Of a stretch of 64,000 nt of DNA, positions 51,600 to 59,953 are shown in pieces. Below the pieces are notes generated by a model. It saw nothing but the letters and a program-made list of their open reading frames with translations, did not search any database and had not been told where the DNA came from. How positions within the stretch are numbered: the first letter of the stretch is position 1; each line of letters begins with the position of its first letter. Position numbers and translations under genes: made by a program. Origin of the DNA: an uncultured Eggerthella sp. (lineage in GTDB: Bacteria; Actinomycetota; Coriobacteriia; Coriobacteriales; Eggerthellaceae); the NCBI GenBank assembly GCA_900538545.1, contig UPYK01000007.1:26098-90097 (forward strand). The letters run 5' to 3'.

Positions 51600-51634
51600 A
51601 CAAAAAGCCCCTCACGTCTTATGGTGAGGGGCTT
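51600..51634 (-). terminator. Rho-independent terminator of pnp
   Basis: On the minus strand: AAGCCCCTCAC, 8-base loop, GTGAGGGGCTT, then TTTG. Perfect 11-bp stem, 24 bases after the pnp stop. Confidence 0.92.
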
Positions 51635-51657
51635 ATTCGCTTTATGCCATGTTCAGA

Positions 51658-53835
51658 CTAATTGTGGCGACGACGCGGTTTACGATTGCCGTTACCGTTC
51701 TCCTTGCCATGGTTGTTGAAGCCTTGACCAGGACGCGGTCCATCGCTCTTCACATCAGGTTTGTCGAGACGATCGAGCGAGATCTTGCCATTGTCGCCCA
51801 CTTCGATGACCTCGACCTTCACGATATCGCCGATATTCATCACATCTTCGACCTTCGCTACGCGACCGTTGGCCATGCGCGAGATGTGGAGCAGGCCATC
51901 CTTACCAGGAGTAAGACGGATGAACGCACCGAAGTCCTTGATGCCGACCACTTCGCCCTCGTAGACCTCTCCCACTTCGGGAACCTTCACGATGCCAAGG
52001 ATCGCCTCGCGTGCAGCATTGCCGCTCTCAGCGTTGGTAGAAGCAACATGCACGGTGCCGTCTTCCTGCACCTCGATCGTTGCGCCAGTTTCTTCCTGAA
52101 GGCCACGGATGACCTTACCGCCTGTACCGATGACGTCGCGGATCTTATCGACGGGGATATGGATGGTCTCGATATGCGGAGCATAGGGTGAGAGCTCGTT
52201 GCGCGGAGCATCGATAGCTTCGAGCATCGCATTCATGATGAACGCACGACCTTCTTTAGCCTGATTGAGCGCGCGAGCAAGGATATCGACCGAGAGACCA
52301 CGTGCTTTGTTGTCCATCTGAAGTGCGGTGATACCCTTTTCAGTACCGCAAACCTTGAAGTCCATGTCGCCCAAGAAGTCTTCTAAGCCTTGGATATCGG
52401 AGAGGATGACGATATCGTCGCCTTCCTTGATAAGACCCATCGCGATACCAGCGACAGGAGCCTTGATAGGCACGCCAGCATCCATGAGCGCCAGCGTAGA
52501 GCCGCAGGTAGAAGCCATAGAGGAAGAACCGTTCGATTCGAGCACCTCAGATACGACGCGGATGGAATACGGGAACTCGTCTTCGCTCGGAAGGACTGGG
52601 GTGAGCGCGCGTTCAGCGAGCGCACCATGACCGACTTCGCGGCGCTTCGGTGCACCCATGCGGCCAACCTCACCCGTGCAATACGGCGGGAAGTTGTACT
52701 GATGCATGTAGCGCTTACCCTCTTCAGGCCAGATGGTGTCGAGGCGCTGCCATTCATTGAGCATACCGAGCGTACAAACGGAAAGCGCTTGGGTCTGACC
52801 GCGCTGGAAGAGGCCAGAACCATGAACGCGCGGCAGATAGCCAGCAACGATGTGGAGCGGACGGATCTCGGTCGAGGCACGACCATCGGCACGTTCGCCC
52901 GTTTCGATGACCATCGCGCGCATAGCGTGCTTTTCGAGCGACTTGAGCTCAGCAGCGATGTCGGAGCCCCAAGCGGCGCGCTCCTCTTCGGTGAATTCGT
53001 TTTCCTTGATAGATGCTTTGAGCTCATCGACCTTGGCCATGCGAGCATGCTTGTCGGCGTCTTTGAGCGCAGCGCTCATCTGGTCGAAGAACGGCTCGAT
53101 ACGTGCAGCGATGGAAGGATCAGCCACGTGAACCGGCCATTCGCGCGGCTCAGGAGCAACCTCGGCAAGGAATGCGCTCTGCTCTTCACAGAATGCCTTG
53201 ATGGCTTCCTGGCCGAAGGTCATCGCAGCGAGCATATCCTCTTCAGAGATCTCTTGAGCACCCGCTTCGACCATGGAGATATAGTCGGCGGTACCAGCGA
53301 TGGTGAGCTCGAGATCGGAATTCTCATCCTCTTCAACGGTGGGATTCACGATGAATTCGCCGGTCTCGATATTGCGGCCGATACGTACGCAGGCAGCAGG
53401 GCCATCGAACGGTGCACTTGCGCACATGAGCGCAGCAGAAGCACCCATAACGGAGATGCAGTCGGGCAGATCTTGCGTGTCGAGCACGAGCGGCGTTGCC
53501 ACGATGTGCACTTCCTGCTTGAAGCCATCGGCAAAGCCGGGGCGGATCGGACGGTCGATCATACGTGCGGTGAGGATGCCATGATCGGAAGGCTTCGCCT
53601 CGCGCTTGAGATATCCTCCAGGGATGCGGCCGACCGCATACATCTTCTCGATGAAGTCGACGGTGAGGGGGAAGAAATCGTAGTCCTTCTCAGATTCAGA
53701 GATGACCGCCGTTACGAGCACGGTGGTATCGCCCTGAGTGACGACCACTGCACCGGATGCCTGCTTGGCAAGCTCACCAGTGGAGAGGGAGTACTCTTTC
53801 CCGTAGAGTTCGAATGTTCTAGTGACTTTTTTCAT
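51658..53835 (-). CDS. pnp: Polyribonucleotide nucleotidyltransferase (PNPase)
   Basis: Phosphorolytic 3'-5' exoribonuclease. The 725-residue product has two RNase PH domains joined by a helical domain, a KH domain (IPVDKIRDVIGTGGKVIRGL) and an S1 domain (EGEVVGIKDFGAFIRLTPGKDGLLHIS), and a short basic Gly/Asn/Arg tail. The phosphate-binding GSSSMASTCGSTLALMDAG is intact. ATG 53835 starts the normal MKKVTRTFELYG; the frame continues 27 residues upstream without a better start. It follows rpsO, as in E. coli, but a terminator lies between. Confidence 0.96.
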   Translation of the reverse strand: MKKVTRTFELYGKEYSLSTGELAKQASGAVVVTQGDTTVLVTAVISESEKDYDFFPLTVDFIEKMYAVGRIPGGYLKREAKPSDHGILTARMIDRPIRPGFADGFKQEVHIVATPLVLDTQDLPDCISVMGASAALMCASAPFDGPAACVRIGRNIETGEFIVNPTVEEDENSDLELTIAGTADYISMVEAGAQEISEEDMLAAMTFGQEAIKAFCEEQSAFLAEVAPEPREWPVHVADPSIAARIEPFFDQMSAALKDADKHARMAKVDELKASIKENEFTEEERAAWGSDIAAELKSLEKHAMRAMVIETGERADGRASTEIRPLHIVAGYLPRVHGSGLFQRGQTQALSVCTLGMLNEWQRLDTIWPEEGKRYMHQYNFPPYCTGEVGRMGAPKRREVGHGALAERALTPVLPSEDEFPYSIRVVSEVLESNGSSSMASTCGSTLALMDAGVPIKAPVAGIAMGLIKEGDDIVILSDIQGLEDFLGDMDFKVCGTEKGITALQMDNKARGLSVDILARALNQAKEGRAFIMNAMLEAIDAPRNELSPYAPHIETIHIPVDKIRDVIGTGGKVIRGLQEETGATIEVQEDGTVHVASTNAESGNAAREAILGIVKVPEVGEVYEGEVVGIKDFGAFIRLTPGKDGLLHISRMANGRVAKVEDVMNIGDIVKVEVIEVGDNGKISLDRLDKPDVKSDGPRPGQGFNNHGKENGNGNRKPRRRHN

Positions 53836-53943
53836 GTATCGTTCTTTCTCTTTCTTCCTGCCGGATTGCAGTGAAGCTTCTTCGCAGGCAAAACGTTCTG
53901 CCCACCCGAGCAGCACCGTCTCTACGATGCCGACCGTTTATAC

Positions 53944-53967
53944 ACAAAAGCCCGCGAGGTGCGGGCT
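53944..53967 (-). terminator. Rho-independent terminator of rpsO
   Basis: On the minus strand: AGCCCGC, 5-base loop, GCGGGCT, then TTTG. It begins 10 bases after the rpsO stop and separates rpsO from pnp. Confidence 0.88.
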
Positions 53968-53977
53968 CAAGGTGACC

Positions 53978-54265
53978 TTAGATGTTGTCGCGGATACCGA
54001 GCTTCTTGATGAGTTCGCGGTATTCGAGGATGTCGCGGTTCTTGATGTAGACGAGCAAGCGACGACGCTTACCAACGAGCATGAGCAGACCGCGGCGCGT
54101 GTGGTGATCCTTGGGGTGCTCTTTGAGGTGCTCGGTGAGGTTGCGGATGCGCTCGGTGAGGATCGCGACCTGAACTTCAGCGCTACCAGAATCCTGAGCA
54201 TTCTTGCCATATTCGGCGATGAGCTCTGCGGTGCGCTCCTTTGAGATGCTGTCTTTGTTTGCCAT
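53978..54265 (-). CDS. rpsO: 30S ribosomal protein S15
   Basis: Primary 16S-binding protein of the central domain. The 95 residues include LTERIRNLTEHLKEHPKDHHTRRGLLMLVGKRRRLL with the conserved HxxDHHxRRGL rRNA-contact block. This is slightly longer than E. coli S15 (89). ATG 54265 has AAGGTGG four to five bases upstream. It has its own promoter and terminator. Confidence 0.97.
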   Translation of the reverse strand: MANKDSISKERTAELIAEYGKNAQDSGSAEVQVAILTERIRNLTEHLKEHPKDHHTRRGLLMLVGKRRRLLVYIKNRDILEYRELIKKLGIRDNI

Positions 54266-54352
54266 TGTTCCACCTTTCTTGTTGTTGGCATTGGAACTGG
54301 GTTGATAAGCGGTGGTGCATATCGACCAAGTAACAAAACGCTGTTTTGCAGC
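54266..54352 (-). promoter_or_regulatory. rpsO leader with pairing that can mask the Shine-Dalgarno
   Basis: On the minus strand GTTCCA (54297-54292) can pair with TGGAAC (54272-54267), and CACCACC (54317-54311) with GGTGG; both involve the Shine-Dalgarno GGTGG. A GCTG/CAGC hairpin lies further upstream. S15 represses its own translation in several bacteria through unrelated leader structures; such control here is inference. Confidence 0.45.
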
Positions 54353-54358
54353 CGTTTA

Positions 54359-54386
54359 ATTATAGAGGTACGCCCGGCGAACTCAA
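54359..54386 (-). promoter_or_regulatory. rpsO promoter
   Basis: On the minus strand: -35 TTGAGT (54381-54386), 16-base spacer, consensus -10 TATAAT (54359-54364), about 94 bases before the ATG and 32 after the recO stop. Confidence 0.75.
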
Positions 54387-54417
54387 GACACGATTTGCGC
54401 GAGCGGCGCGAACGAGA

Positions 54418-55191
54418 TCAGATAGACGAGTTGAATACATTCTTGAACAGGAACGTAAGCGATTTCATGGAGATTCCGAGGTGAAGATGGATCCATTCGT
54501 TCGTGAACACGAGCGCTTCTTCGAGCACCCCAGCAGGAACCTGATACGCCTCGATCTCTTGAAATGTCGAATAGAGCAGCGCATTGCACCACTGGAGCAC
54601 TCCTGCGCTCACCAGCGTGGTCTCATGGTGCGCCGCGCAGCGAGCGCACACCACTCCCCCGTCGAAGAACGAGAAGGTCTGCCGCGTTCCTTCTGCAAGC
54701 TCAGGCGTATCACCACATCCTACGCACTCTGTGAACGAAGGACGAAACCCAAGGAACGCCAGTGCCTTCAGGAGCCCCGCAAGCGTAGCTACGAGCGGAT
54801 CGTTAGGGGTGGTTGCGATGGAATGAAGCGCTGCACGCGAAAGCGCGAACAAGCGCGCGGTCGGCTGGTCCTCATACGTTGACTTCGCAAGGAGCTCGAC
54901 GAGCGGCGCTGATGCGCTCGAACGGAAGAAATCGTTCCTGAGCGCTTCGTTCCCTTCGATCAGCCGCACTTCTTTCACGATATCGAGATTCTTGCCTTCG
55001 GCTACCAGTATCTTGGCAACCGAGTAGAGCTCAAGGCGTGAAGCGAAGCTTGAAGTTGGCTTACGGGCACCTTTCGCAACTGCTTTGACCTGGGAGCCAT
55101 CTTCGGCAAGGAGCGTAACGATGACATCCGTTTCACCGAGCTTCGTACGGCGCAGCACGAGCGCAGTGATCGTTTTGGTGGGACTTGCCAT
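54418..55191 (-). CDS. recO: DNA repair protein RecO
   Basis: Loads RecA in the RecFOR pathway. The 257-residue product has the N-terminal OB fold (TITALVLRRTKLGETDVIVTLL; VAKGARKPTSSFASRLEL) and a C-terminal helical domain with a zinc-type four-cysteine set, CVGC and CARC. It follows era by 6 bases, the standard era-recO order, and ends the hrcA-to-recO gene string. Confidence 0.93.
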   Translation of the reverse strand: MASPTKTITALVLRRTKLGETDVIVTLLAEDGSQVKAVAKGARKPTSSFASRLELYSVAKILVAEGKNLDIVKEVRLIEGNEALRNDFFRSSASAPLVELLAKSTYEDQPTARLFALSRAALHSIATTPNDPLVATLAGLLKALAFLGFRPSFTECVGCGDTPELAEGTRQTFSFFDGGVVCARCAAHHETTLVSAGVLQWCNALLYSTFQEIEAYQVPAGVLEEALVFTNEWIHLHLGISMKSLTFLFKNVFNSSI

Positions 55192-55197
55192 GAACGA

Positions 55198-56109
55198 TCA
55201 GATGCCCTCACCGTATCCGAACCGACGGATCTGATTGATGTCGCGTCGCCAGTTCTTCTTCACTTTGACCTGCAGGTCGAGATAGACCTTGGTACCCAGC
55301 AGCACTTCGAGGTCCTTGCGCGCTTCGGTGCCGATGTGCTTGATGGTGGCGCCACCTTTGCCCACGAGAATGCCCTTTTGAGAATCGCGCTCGACATAGA
55401 TGGTCGCATAGATGCGCGTGAGATGCTTACGGCGGTTATAACCCATCTCATCGACCACCACCCCGATCGCATGAGGAACTTCGTCATAGACCGTGAAGAG
55501 GATCTTCTCGCGGATGAATTCCGCAACGATCACCTCCTGCGGCTGGTCGGTTTCCATGTCGGCCGGGAACCAAAGCGGGCCTTCGGGAAGATAGTTCACC
55601 ACACGATCGACGAAGGCCTCGACATTCTGGCCTTCGAGCGCGCTCGTGACCACGATCTCATCCCAGCGAGCAAGCGCGCTTGCCGCTTCGATCTGCGCGG
55701 CGATCTCTTCTTCGCTTGCCGTAGCGCCCTTGGAGATGACCAGGATCTTCGGCGTATTCTTCGCATTCGCAAGCTGCGCAATCACCCATTCGTCTCCCGT
55801 ACCGAGCGGCTCGGACGCATCGAGCAGAAATGCTGCCACATCCACACCTTCGAGCGCCTTGATCGCGGTGGTGTTCAGCTCTTCTCCAAGAGCATCATGG
55901 GGCTTGTGAAGCCCCGGCGTATCCACGATGATGAGCTGATAGTCTTCGGTGGTGTGGATCGCGCGGAAGCGATGACGCGTTGTCTGCGCGGTCGGTGAAG
56001 CGATCGCGAACTTCTTATGCATGATCGCATTCAGCAACGTCGATTTGCCTGCGTTAGGTCGCCCGAGCAGCGTGACGAAACCTGATCTGAAACCCTGTTC
56101 TGCGTTCAT
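55198..56109 (-). CDS. era: GTPase Era
   Basis: 16S rRNA maturation GTPase. The 303-residue product has G1 GRPNAGKSTLLN, G2 around TTRHRF, G3 DTPGLH, and the C-terminal KH domain with GKGGATIKHIGTEARKDLE. The G4 position reads VISKG where NKxD is usual, an unusual sequence in that loop. ATG 56109 lies two bases after the dgkA stop with GGAG upstream; the frame opens 17 codons earlier inside dgkA. Confidence 0.94.
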   Translation of the reverse strand: MNAEQGFRSGFVTLLGRPNAGKSTLLNAIMHKKFAIASPTAQTTRHRFRAIHTTEDYQLIIVDTPGLHKPHDALGEELNTTAIKALEGVDVAAFLLDASEPLGTGDEWVIAQLANAKNTPKILVISKGATASEEEIAAQIEAASALARWDEIVVTSALEGQNVEAFVDRVVNYLPEGPLWFPADMETDQPQEVIVAEFIREKILFTVYDEVPHAIGVVVDEMGYNRRKHLTRIYATIYVERDSQKGILVGKGGATIKHIGTEARKDLEVLLGTKVYLDLQVKVKKNWRRDINQIRRFGYGEGI

Positions 56110-56111
56110 GA

Positions 56112-56492
56112 TCACGCTCCAAAGATAAGGACGAGCAGCTTCGGGATGAAGATGATGCACCCGATGACGAACGATGCAGCCGCGAAGAGGAGCACCGCTC
56201 CTGCAGCGCAGTCCTTCGCCTTGCCCGCGAGCACATGATAATCAGGACTTGCAAGATCGACGATGTATTCCAGCGCCGAATTGAGCGCCTCCCCGCCGAG
56301 CACCAACCCGAAACAAGCGACCACCACCAGCCATTCGAAGGCAGAGATCTGACAGACGAAACCGAGGATGATCGTGATGAGTGCACAGACGATGTCGATG
56401 CGGAAGTTGCGCTCCCTACTCGCAAAGCGCACCCCCTTGAGCGCGCAGCGCACGGAAGCGATGAAGGTGAAATCTGAGTCCTTGAAAGCCAT
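56112..56492 (-). CDS. dgkA: Diacylglycerol/undecaprenol kinase family protein
   Basis: Small integral-membrane kinase; Gram-positive members phosphorylate undecaprenol to recycle the wall lipid carrier. The 126-residue product has three hydrophobic helices and the active-site signature GGEALNSALEYIVDL, followed by KAKDCAAGAVLL. ATG 56492 has AGAGG six bases upstream; a 19-residue extension would overlap ybeY. It lies between ybeY and era, the conserved Gram-positive order. Confidence 0.92.
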   Translation of the reverse strand: MAFKDSDFTFIASVRCALKGVRFASRERNFRIDIVCALITIILGFVCQISAFEWLVVVACFGLVLGGEALNSALEYIVDLASPDYHVLAGKAKDCAAGAVLLFAAASFVIGCIIFIPKLLVLIFGA

Positions 56493-56500
56493 GCGAACCT

Positions 56501-56989
56501 CTACTCGCAAGAACCGCTCGTACGCGAGCTCGCCTTGACTTCGTTCCACTGCGCCAAGAGCTCATCTTCGAGCGCTTCCATTTCGAGCGCTTCGGCTTCT
56601 TCGATGTGATCGAAGCCGCAGAGATGCAGCAGTCCATGCGTGATGAGCAGGCTCACCTCTTCTTCGAGCGTGGTACCGAATTCTGCAGTTTGCGCGATAG
56701 CGACATCGGTAGCAATGATCACATCGCCCAGTTCGTATTCTTCGTTCTGATCGATCGCCTCACCTTCGAACGGGATGTTGTCGCATTCGAAGGAGAGCAC
56801 ATCGGTGGGTTTATCGATGCCACGATAGGCGCGATTCAACTCATGGATGCGTTCGTTCGAAACGAAGGTGACTGAAACACTGGTAGTTTGCGGGAGCTTA
56901 CGGGAAGCGAGCACGAACGCGATGAGCTCTTCAAGAGGAAGTCCGGCAAGCTTATCCTCGCCGTGATCGAAACGCAAAGCGATATCCAT
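56501..56989 (-). CDS. ybeY: Endoribonuclease YbeY (rRNA maturation factor)
   Basis: Zinc-dependent RNase needed for 16S rRNA 3' processing. The 162-residue product has the metal site H118, H122 and H128 in THGLLHLCGFDH and the RGIDKPTDVLSFE segment. ATG 56989 has GAGGGG six to seven bases upstream; ATG 56998 sits directly on that Shine-Dalgarno and is less likely. It follows phoH by 14 bases. Confidence 0.94.
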   Translation of the reverse strand: MDIALRFDHGEDKLAGLPLEELIAFVLASRKLPQTTSVSVTFVSNERIHELNRAYRGIDKPTDVLSFECDNIPFEGEAIDQNEEYELGDVIIATDVAIAQTAEFGTTLEEEVSLLITHGLLHLCGFDHIEEAEALEMEALEDELLAQWNEVKASSRTSGSCE

Positions 56990-57003
56990 CTTACCCATCC
57001 CCT

Positions 57004-57969
57004 CTACAAACGAAGGTTGTTCGCCTCGGCACGAGCATACGCTGCGATGATCTTCGAAACGAGCGAGTTGCGCACGACATCACGTGTCTGGAATTCGATG
57101 AAGCCGATCTCATCGATCCCTTCGAGAACCTGGCGTACCGTCTGAAGCCCAGAGATACCCTTGGGCAGGTCAGTCTGCGTCATGTCGCCCGTGATGACCA
57201 TCTTCGAACCCATGCCAAGACGCGTGATGAACATCTTCATCTGCTGGGACGTGGTATTTTGCGCCTCGTCCAAGATGATGAAGCTGTCGTTCAAGGTTCG
57301 ACCGCGCATGAATGCGAGCGGAGCGATCTCGATCACCCCTTCGGCGAGGAGCTTATTGGCGCGCACGGGATCCATCATGTCGAAGAGCGCATCGTAAAGC
57401 GGACGAATATAGGGATCGATCTTCTCGGTGAGCGTTCCGGGTAGAAAGCCCAAATTCTCCCCCGCCTCTACCACCGGACGCGTGAGCAGGATGCGCCCGA
57501 CCTCCTTGCGATTGAGCGCAGCGACCGCCATGGCCATGGCAAGATAGGTCTTACCGGTACCAGCGGGGCCCATACCAAAGGTGATGGTCTTCGTGCGGAT
57601 ATAGTCGAGATACTCTTTCTGCATAGGAGTCTTCGGGCGGATCACGCGTCCTTTATAAGAAAGGACCACATCATCATGAAGCTCTTTAGGGGCGTACTCC
57701 CCTTCGTGAAGGAGCGCGAGCGAGCGCTTGATCGATTCGACATCGGGCTCAACGCCTTGATCAATATCGGCGAGCATGTCCGAAATGAGCGTGGTGATGC
57801 TGTCCACCTCGATGGGCGAACCCTCGATCTCGATCTGACTGCCCCGCACCGTGATGCGCGCTTGGAACGAATCCTGGATGAAACGCAGGTTCTCATCGTT
57901 CGGTCCGAGCAAGTTGCCGAGCAGCAGAGGGTCATTCAGATTGATGGATTGTGTTACTTCTTTTTGCAT
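57004..57969 (-). CDS. phoH: PhoH-family ATPase
   Basis: P-loop ATPase of the PhoL/YbeZ kind, probably an RNA helicase-like partner of YbeY. The 321-residue product has an N-terminal KH-like RNA-binding region (about 15-80), Walker A GPAGTGKTYLAMAMAV, and Walker B FIILDEAQN, then LGMGSKMVITGDMTQ. ATG 57969 overlaps the mtaB end by 16 bases; TTG 57984 would add five residues. The phoH-ybeY pair is conserved widely. Confidence 0.93.
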   Translation of the reverse strand: MQKEVTQSINLNDPLLLGNLLGPNDENLRFIQDSFQARITVRGSQIEIEGSPIEVDSITTLISDMLADIDQGVEPDVESIKRSLALLHEGEYAPKELHDDVVLSYKGRVIRPKTPMQKEYLDYIRTKTITFGMGPAGTGKTYLAMAMAVAALNRKEVGRILLTRPVVEAGENLGFLPGTLTEKIDPYIRPLYDALFDMMDPVRANKLLAEGVIEIAPLAFMRGRTLNDSFIILDEAQNTTSQQMKMFITRLGMGSKMVITGDMTQTDLPKGISGLQTVRQVLEGIDEIGFIEFQTRDVVRNSLVSKIIAAYARAEANNLRL

Positions 57970-59153
57970 GCCTTCATCATACAAGATGAATCAAGTGCTG
58001 TTAAGGAAAGCTCACAAAGAGTCCCTTGCGGGATAGCGCGAGGTGTCTCGACCTTGAAATAGGATTCACTCATGCCGATGCCCGGCGCCTCAATGAGCAC
58101 TGCTTCGCTCGTTCCGATGCGGCGCAGGCCGTCTTCTTTGCGCAGGTCACGAGCAAGCGCGAGGAGCCTTTTGAGACGCTGTTCTTTTGTGGACGGATCG
58201 ATCTGATCGCATCGCGCAGCTGCCGGCGTGCCTTCGCGCATCGAGTAGCGAAAGGCATGGATCTTCGAGAATCGCGCCTGTTTTGCGAGCAAGAGCGTCT
58301 CTTCGAACTCCGTTTCGGTCTCACCAGGGAACCCGCAGATAATGTCGGTTGAAAGAGCGAGCGTGGGAAGTGCATCGTAGAGATCCTCGCAAAGCCGCAG
58401 ATAGAACTCCGCGCTATAGGGGCGGTTCATCTCCTTGAGCACCTTGTTCGAGCCCGACTGCAAAGGCAAATGCAGATGACGGCAGATGCGCCCTTCAGCT
58501 TGTGCGATCCGCTCGATCGTAGCGGGAGTGAGCGAAGCGGGCTCGACAGAAGAGATACGGAAGCGCATCTCGTGGGTAGCTTCGATGAGCGTCGATAGGA
58601 GCGCATCGAGCGCCTGCTTCTCGAAATGATAGGATCCCAGGTCGATTCCAGAGAGCATCACTTCACGAATGCCTGCGTGCTCGAGCGCCTTTACTTCGGA
58701 AACGATCTCATCGAGCGGACGAGAAACCGCCTTACCCCGTGCAACATGGACGATGCAATAGGTGCACGCATGATCGCAGCCATCCTGCACCTTCACGGAT
58801 ACGCGCGCGGGAAACGATAGCCCCGTGCGCCACGCAGGATCGGTCGAGAGGAAGGCGGCCTTTTCGACGATCTCCACACGAGAATCGAGCGCACGATAGA
58901 AATCGGGAGAGATCGCTGCAGCACAACCGGTGACCATCACGCGCGCATGGGTATTCTCACGAAGAGCACGGCGAACGGCCTTGCGCGTCTTCTTCTCTGC
59001 ATCTCCCGTTACCGTGCACGTATTGATGATGATCGCATCAGCCTCATCGAGGCCGACCAGCTCATTTCCTGTAGCGAGCAAATGCGCGCTCATCGAATCG
59101 GATTCAGCTTTATTCACCTTGCAACCAAGGTTCACCACATGGAATCTCATCAT
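57954..59153 (-). CDS. mtaB: tRNA t6A37 methylthiotransferase
   Basis: Radical SAM enzyme converting t6A37 to ms2t6A in tRNAs. The 399-residue product has auxiliary cluster cysteines C11 (NLGCKVNKAES), C46 (NTCTV) and C77, and radical SAM cysteines C126, C130 and C133 (GCDHACTYCIVH). GCKVN separates MtaB from MiaB (GCQMN) and RimO (GCAKN). The C-terminal TRAM domain looks shortened, ending in ACKKK. The start overlaps the rsmE stop in ATGA. Confidence 0.94.
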   Translation of the reverse strand: MMRFHVVNLGCKVNKAESDSMSAHLLATGNELVGLDEADAIIINTCTVTGDAEKKTRKAVRRALRENTHARVMVTGCAAAISPDFYRALDSRVEIVEKAAFLSTDPAWRTGLSFPARVSVKVQDGCDHACTYCIVHVARGKAVSRPLDEIVSEVKALEHAGIREVMLSGIDLGSYHFEKQALDALLSTLIEATHEMRFRISSVEPASLTPATIERIAQAEGRICRHLHLPLQSGSNKVLKEMNRPYSAEFYLRLCEDLYDALPTLALSTDIICGFPGETETEFEETLLLAKQARFSKIHAFRYSMREGTPAAARCDQIDPSTKEQRLKRLLALARDLRKEDGLRRIGTSEAVLIEAPGIGMSESYFKVETPRAIPQGTLCELSLTALDSSCMMKACKKK

Positions 59154-59944
59154 GAGACCTGCGCTGCACAGTTGCGTAATTCATTGAGCACGAGCGCGCA
59201 GGCTACCACCCCCGCAGTTTCGGTGCGCAAGATCGTCGGACCGAGCGAAAGAACAACGACCGTGGCCTCAGAATCTTCGATGCACTGCACCTCGTCTGCG
59301 CTCATACCGCCCTCAGGGCCGATAATGATCCAGATGCGCTCGAGCGATTCAAGAAGAGATCTCGTTGCGGGTGAATCGAAGAAGGCTGACACGCTGCTTT
59401 CCAAGTCTTCCTCTTCCCAAAAGACGATGACCAGATCGTGTGGCCCGAATTGCTCGACCACCTGCGCAAGCGCATCTATGCGCCCTATCTCAGGAATGGT
59501 CGTGCGTCCCGATTGCAACGCGGCGCTCCGTGCGACCTGCGCGAAACGGGAGCTGCGTTTGTCCTTCTTCTTAGCATCGAGCTTCACCACGCTGCGGCTC
59601 ATTTCGGTGGGATAGAACCCTGCGATGCCCAGTTCAGTAGCCGCGCGAAGCACGGTATCCATCTTGTCGCCTTTAGCAAGCCCTTGAACGAGCATGACCG
59701 GGACCGTGTCGTTTGGCGCGTCAAGATGCCTTGCGATGCGCACCCAGAGCTCTTCGCCCTGAAGCGCGGTGATCTCCACTTCGAAATAGTCGCTGCTCGC
59801 ATCCACCACCGCAATATGTTCACCAACTTCAAGGCGCAGAGCCTTCACATGGTTGCGATCCTGCGCATCGATCCCAAGAAGAAAGGGAGAGCTCTCCTCG
59901 CGAGCGATCGCTTCGTTGGTGCAAAAGAGCTGATGGAGCGACAT
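59150..59944 (-). CDS. rsmE: 16S rRNA (uracil1498-N3)-methyltransferase
   Basis: SPOUT-fold enzyme that methylates U1498. The 264-residue product has an N-terminal PUA-like domain and the knotted C-terminal SAM site with IIIGPEGGMSADEVQ and VVLSLGPTILRTETAGVVA; QGLAKGDKMDTVLRAATELG is also present. It lies 9 bases after dnaJ, a common Gram-positive arrangement. Confidence 0.94.
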   Translation of the reverse strand: MSLHQLFCTNEAIAREESSPFLLGIDAQDRNHVKALRLEVGEHIAVVDASSDYFEVEITALQGEELWVRIARHLDAPNDTVPVMLVQGLAKGDKMDTVLRAATELGIAGFYPTEMSRSVVKLDAKKKDKRSSRFAQVARSAALQSGRTTIPEIGRIDALAQVVEQFGPHDLVIVFWEEEDLESSVSAFFDSPATRSLLESLERIWIIIGPEGGMSADEVQCIEDSEATVVVLSLGPTILRTETAGVVACALVLNELRNCAAQVS

Positions 59945-59953
59945 AGTCGAATC

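Noticed and set aside
52390..53874. 494-residue open frame on the plus strand opposite pnp
   Set aside because: It lies entirely antisense to a complete PNPase, has low-complexity Asp/Arg/His content typical of reverse-frame shadows, and resembles no family.
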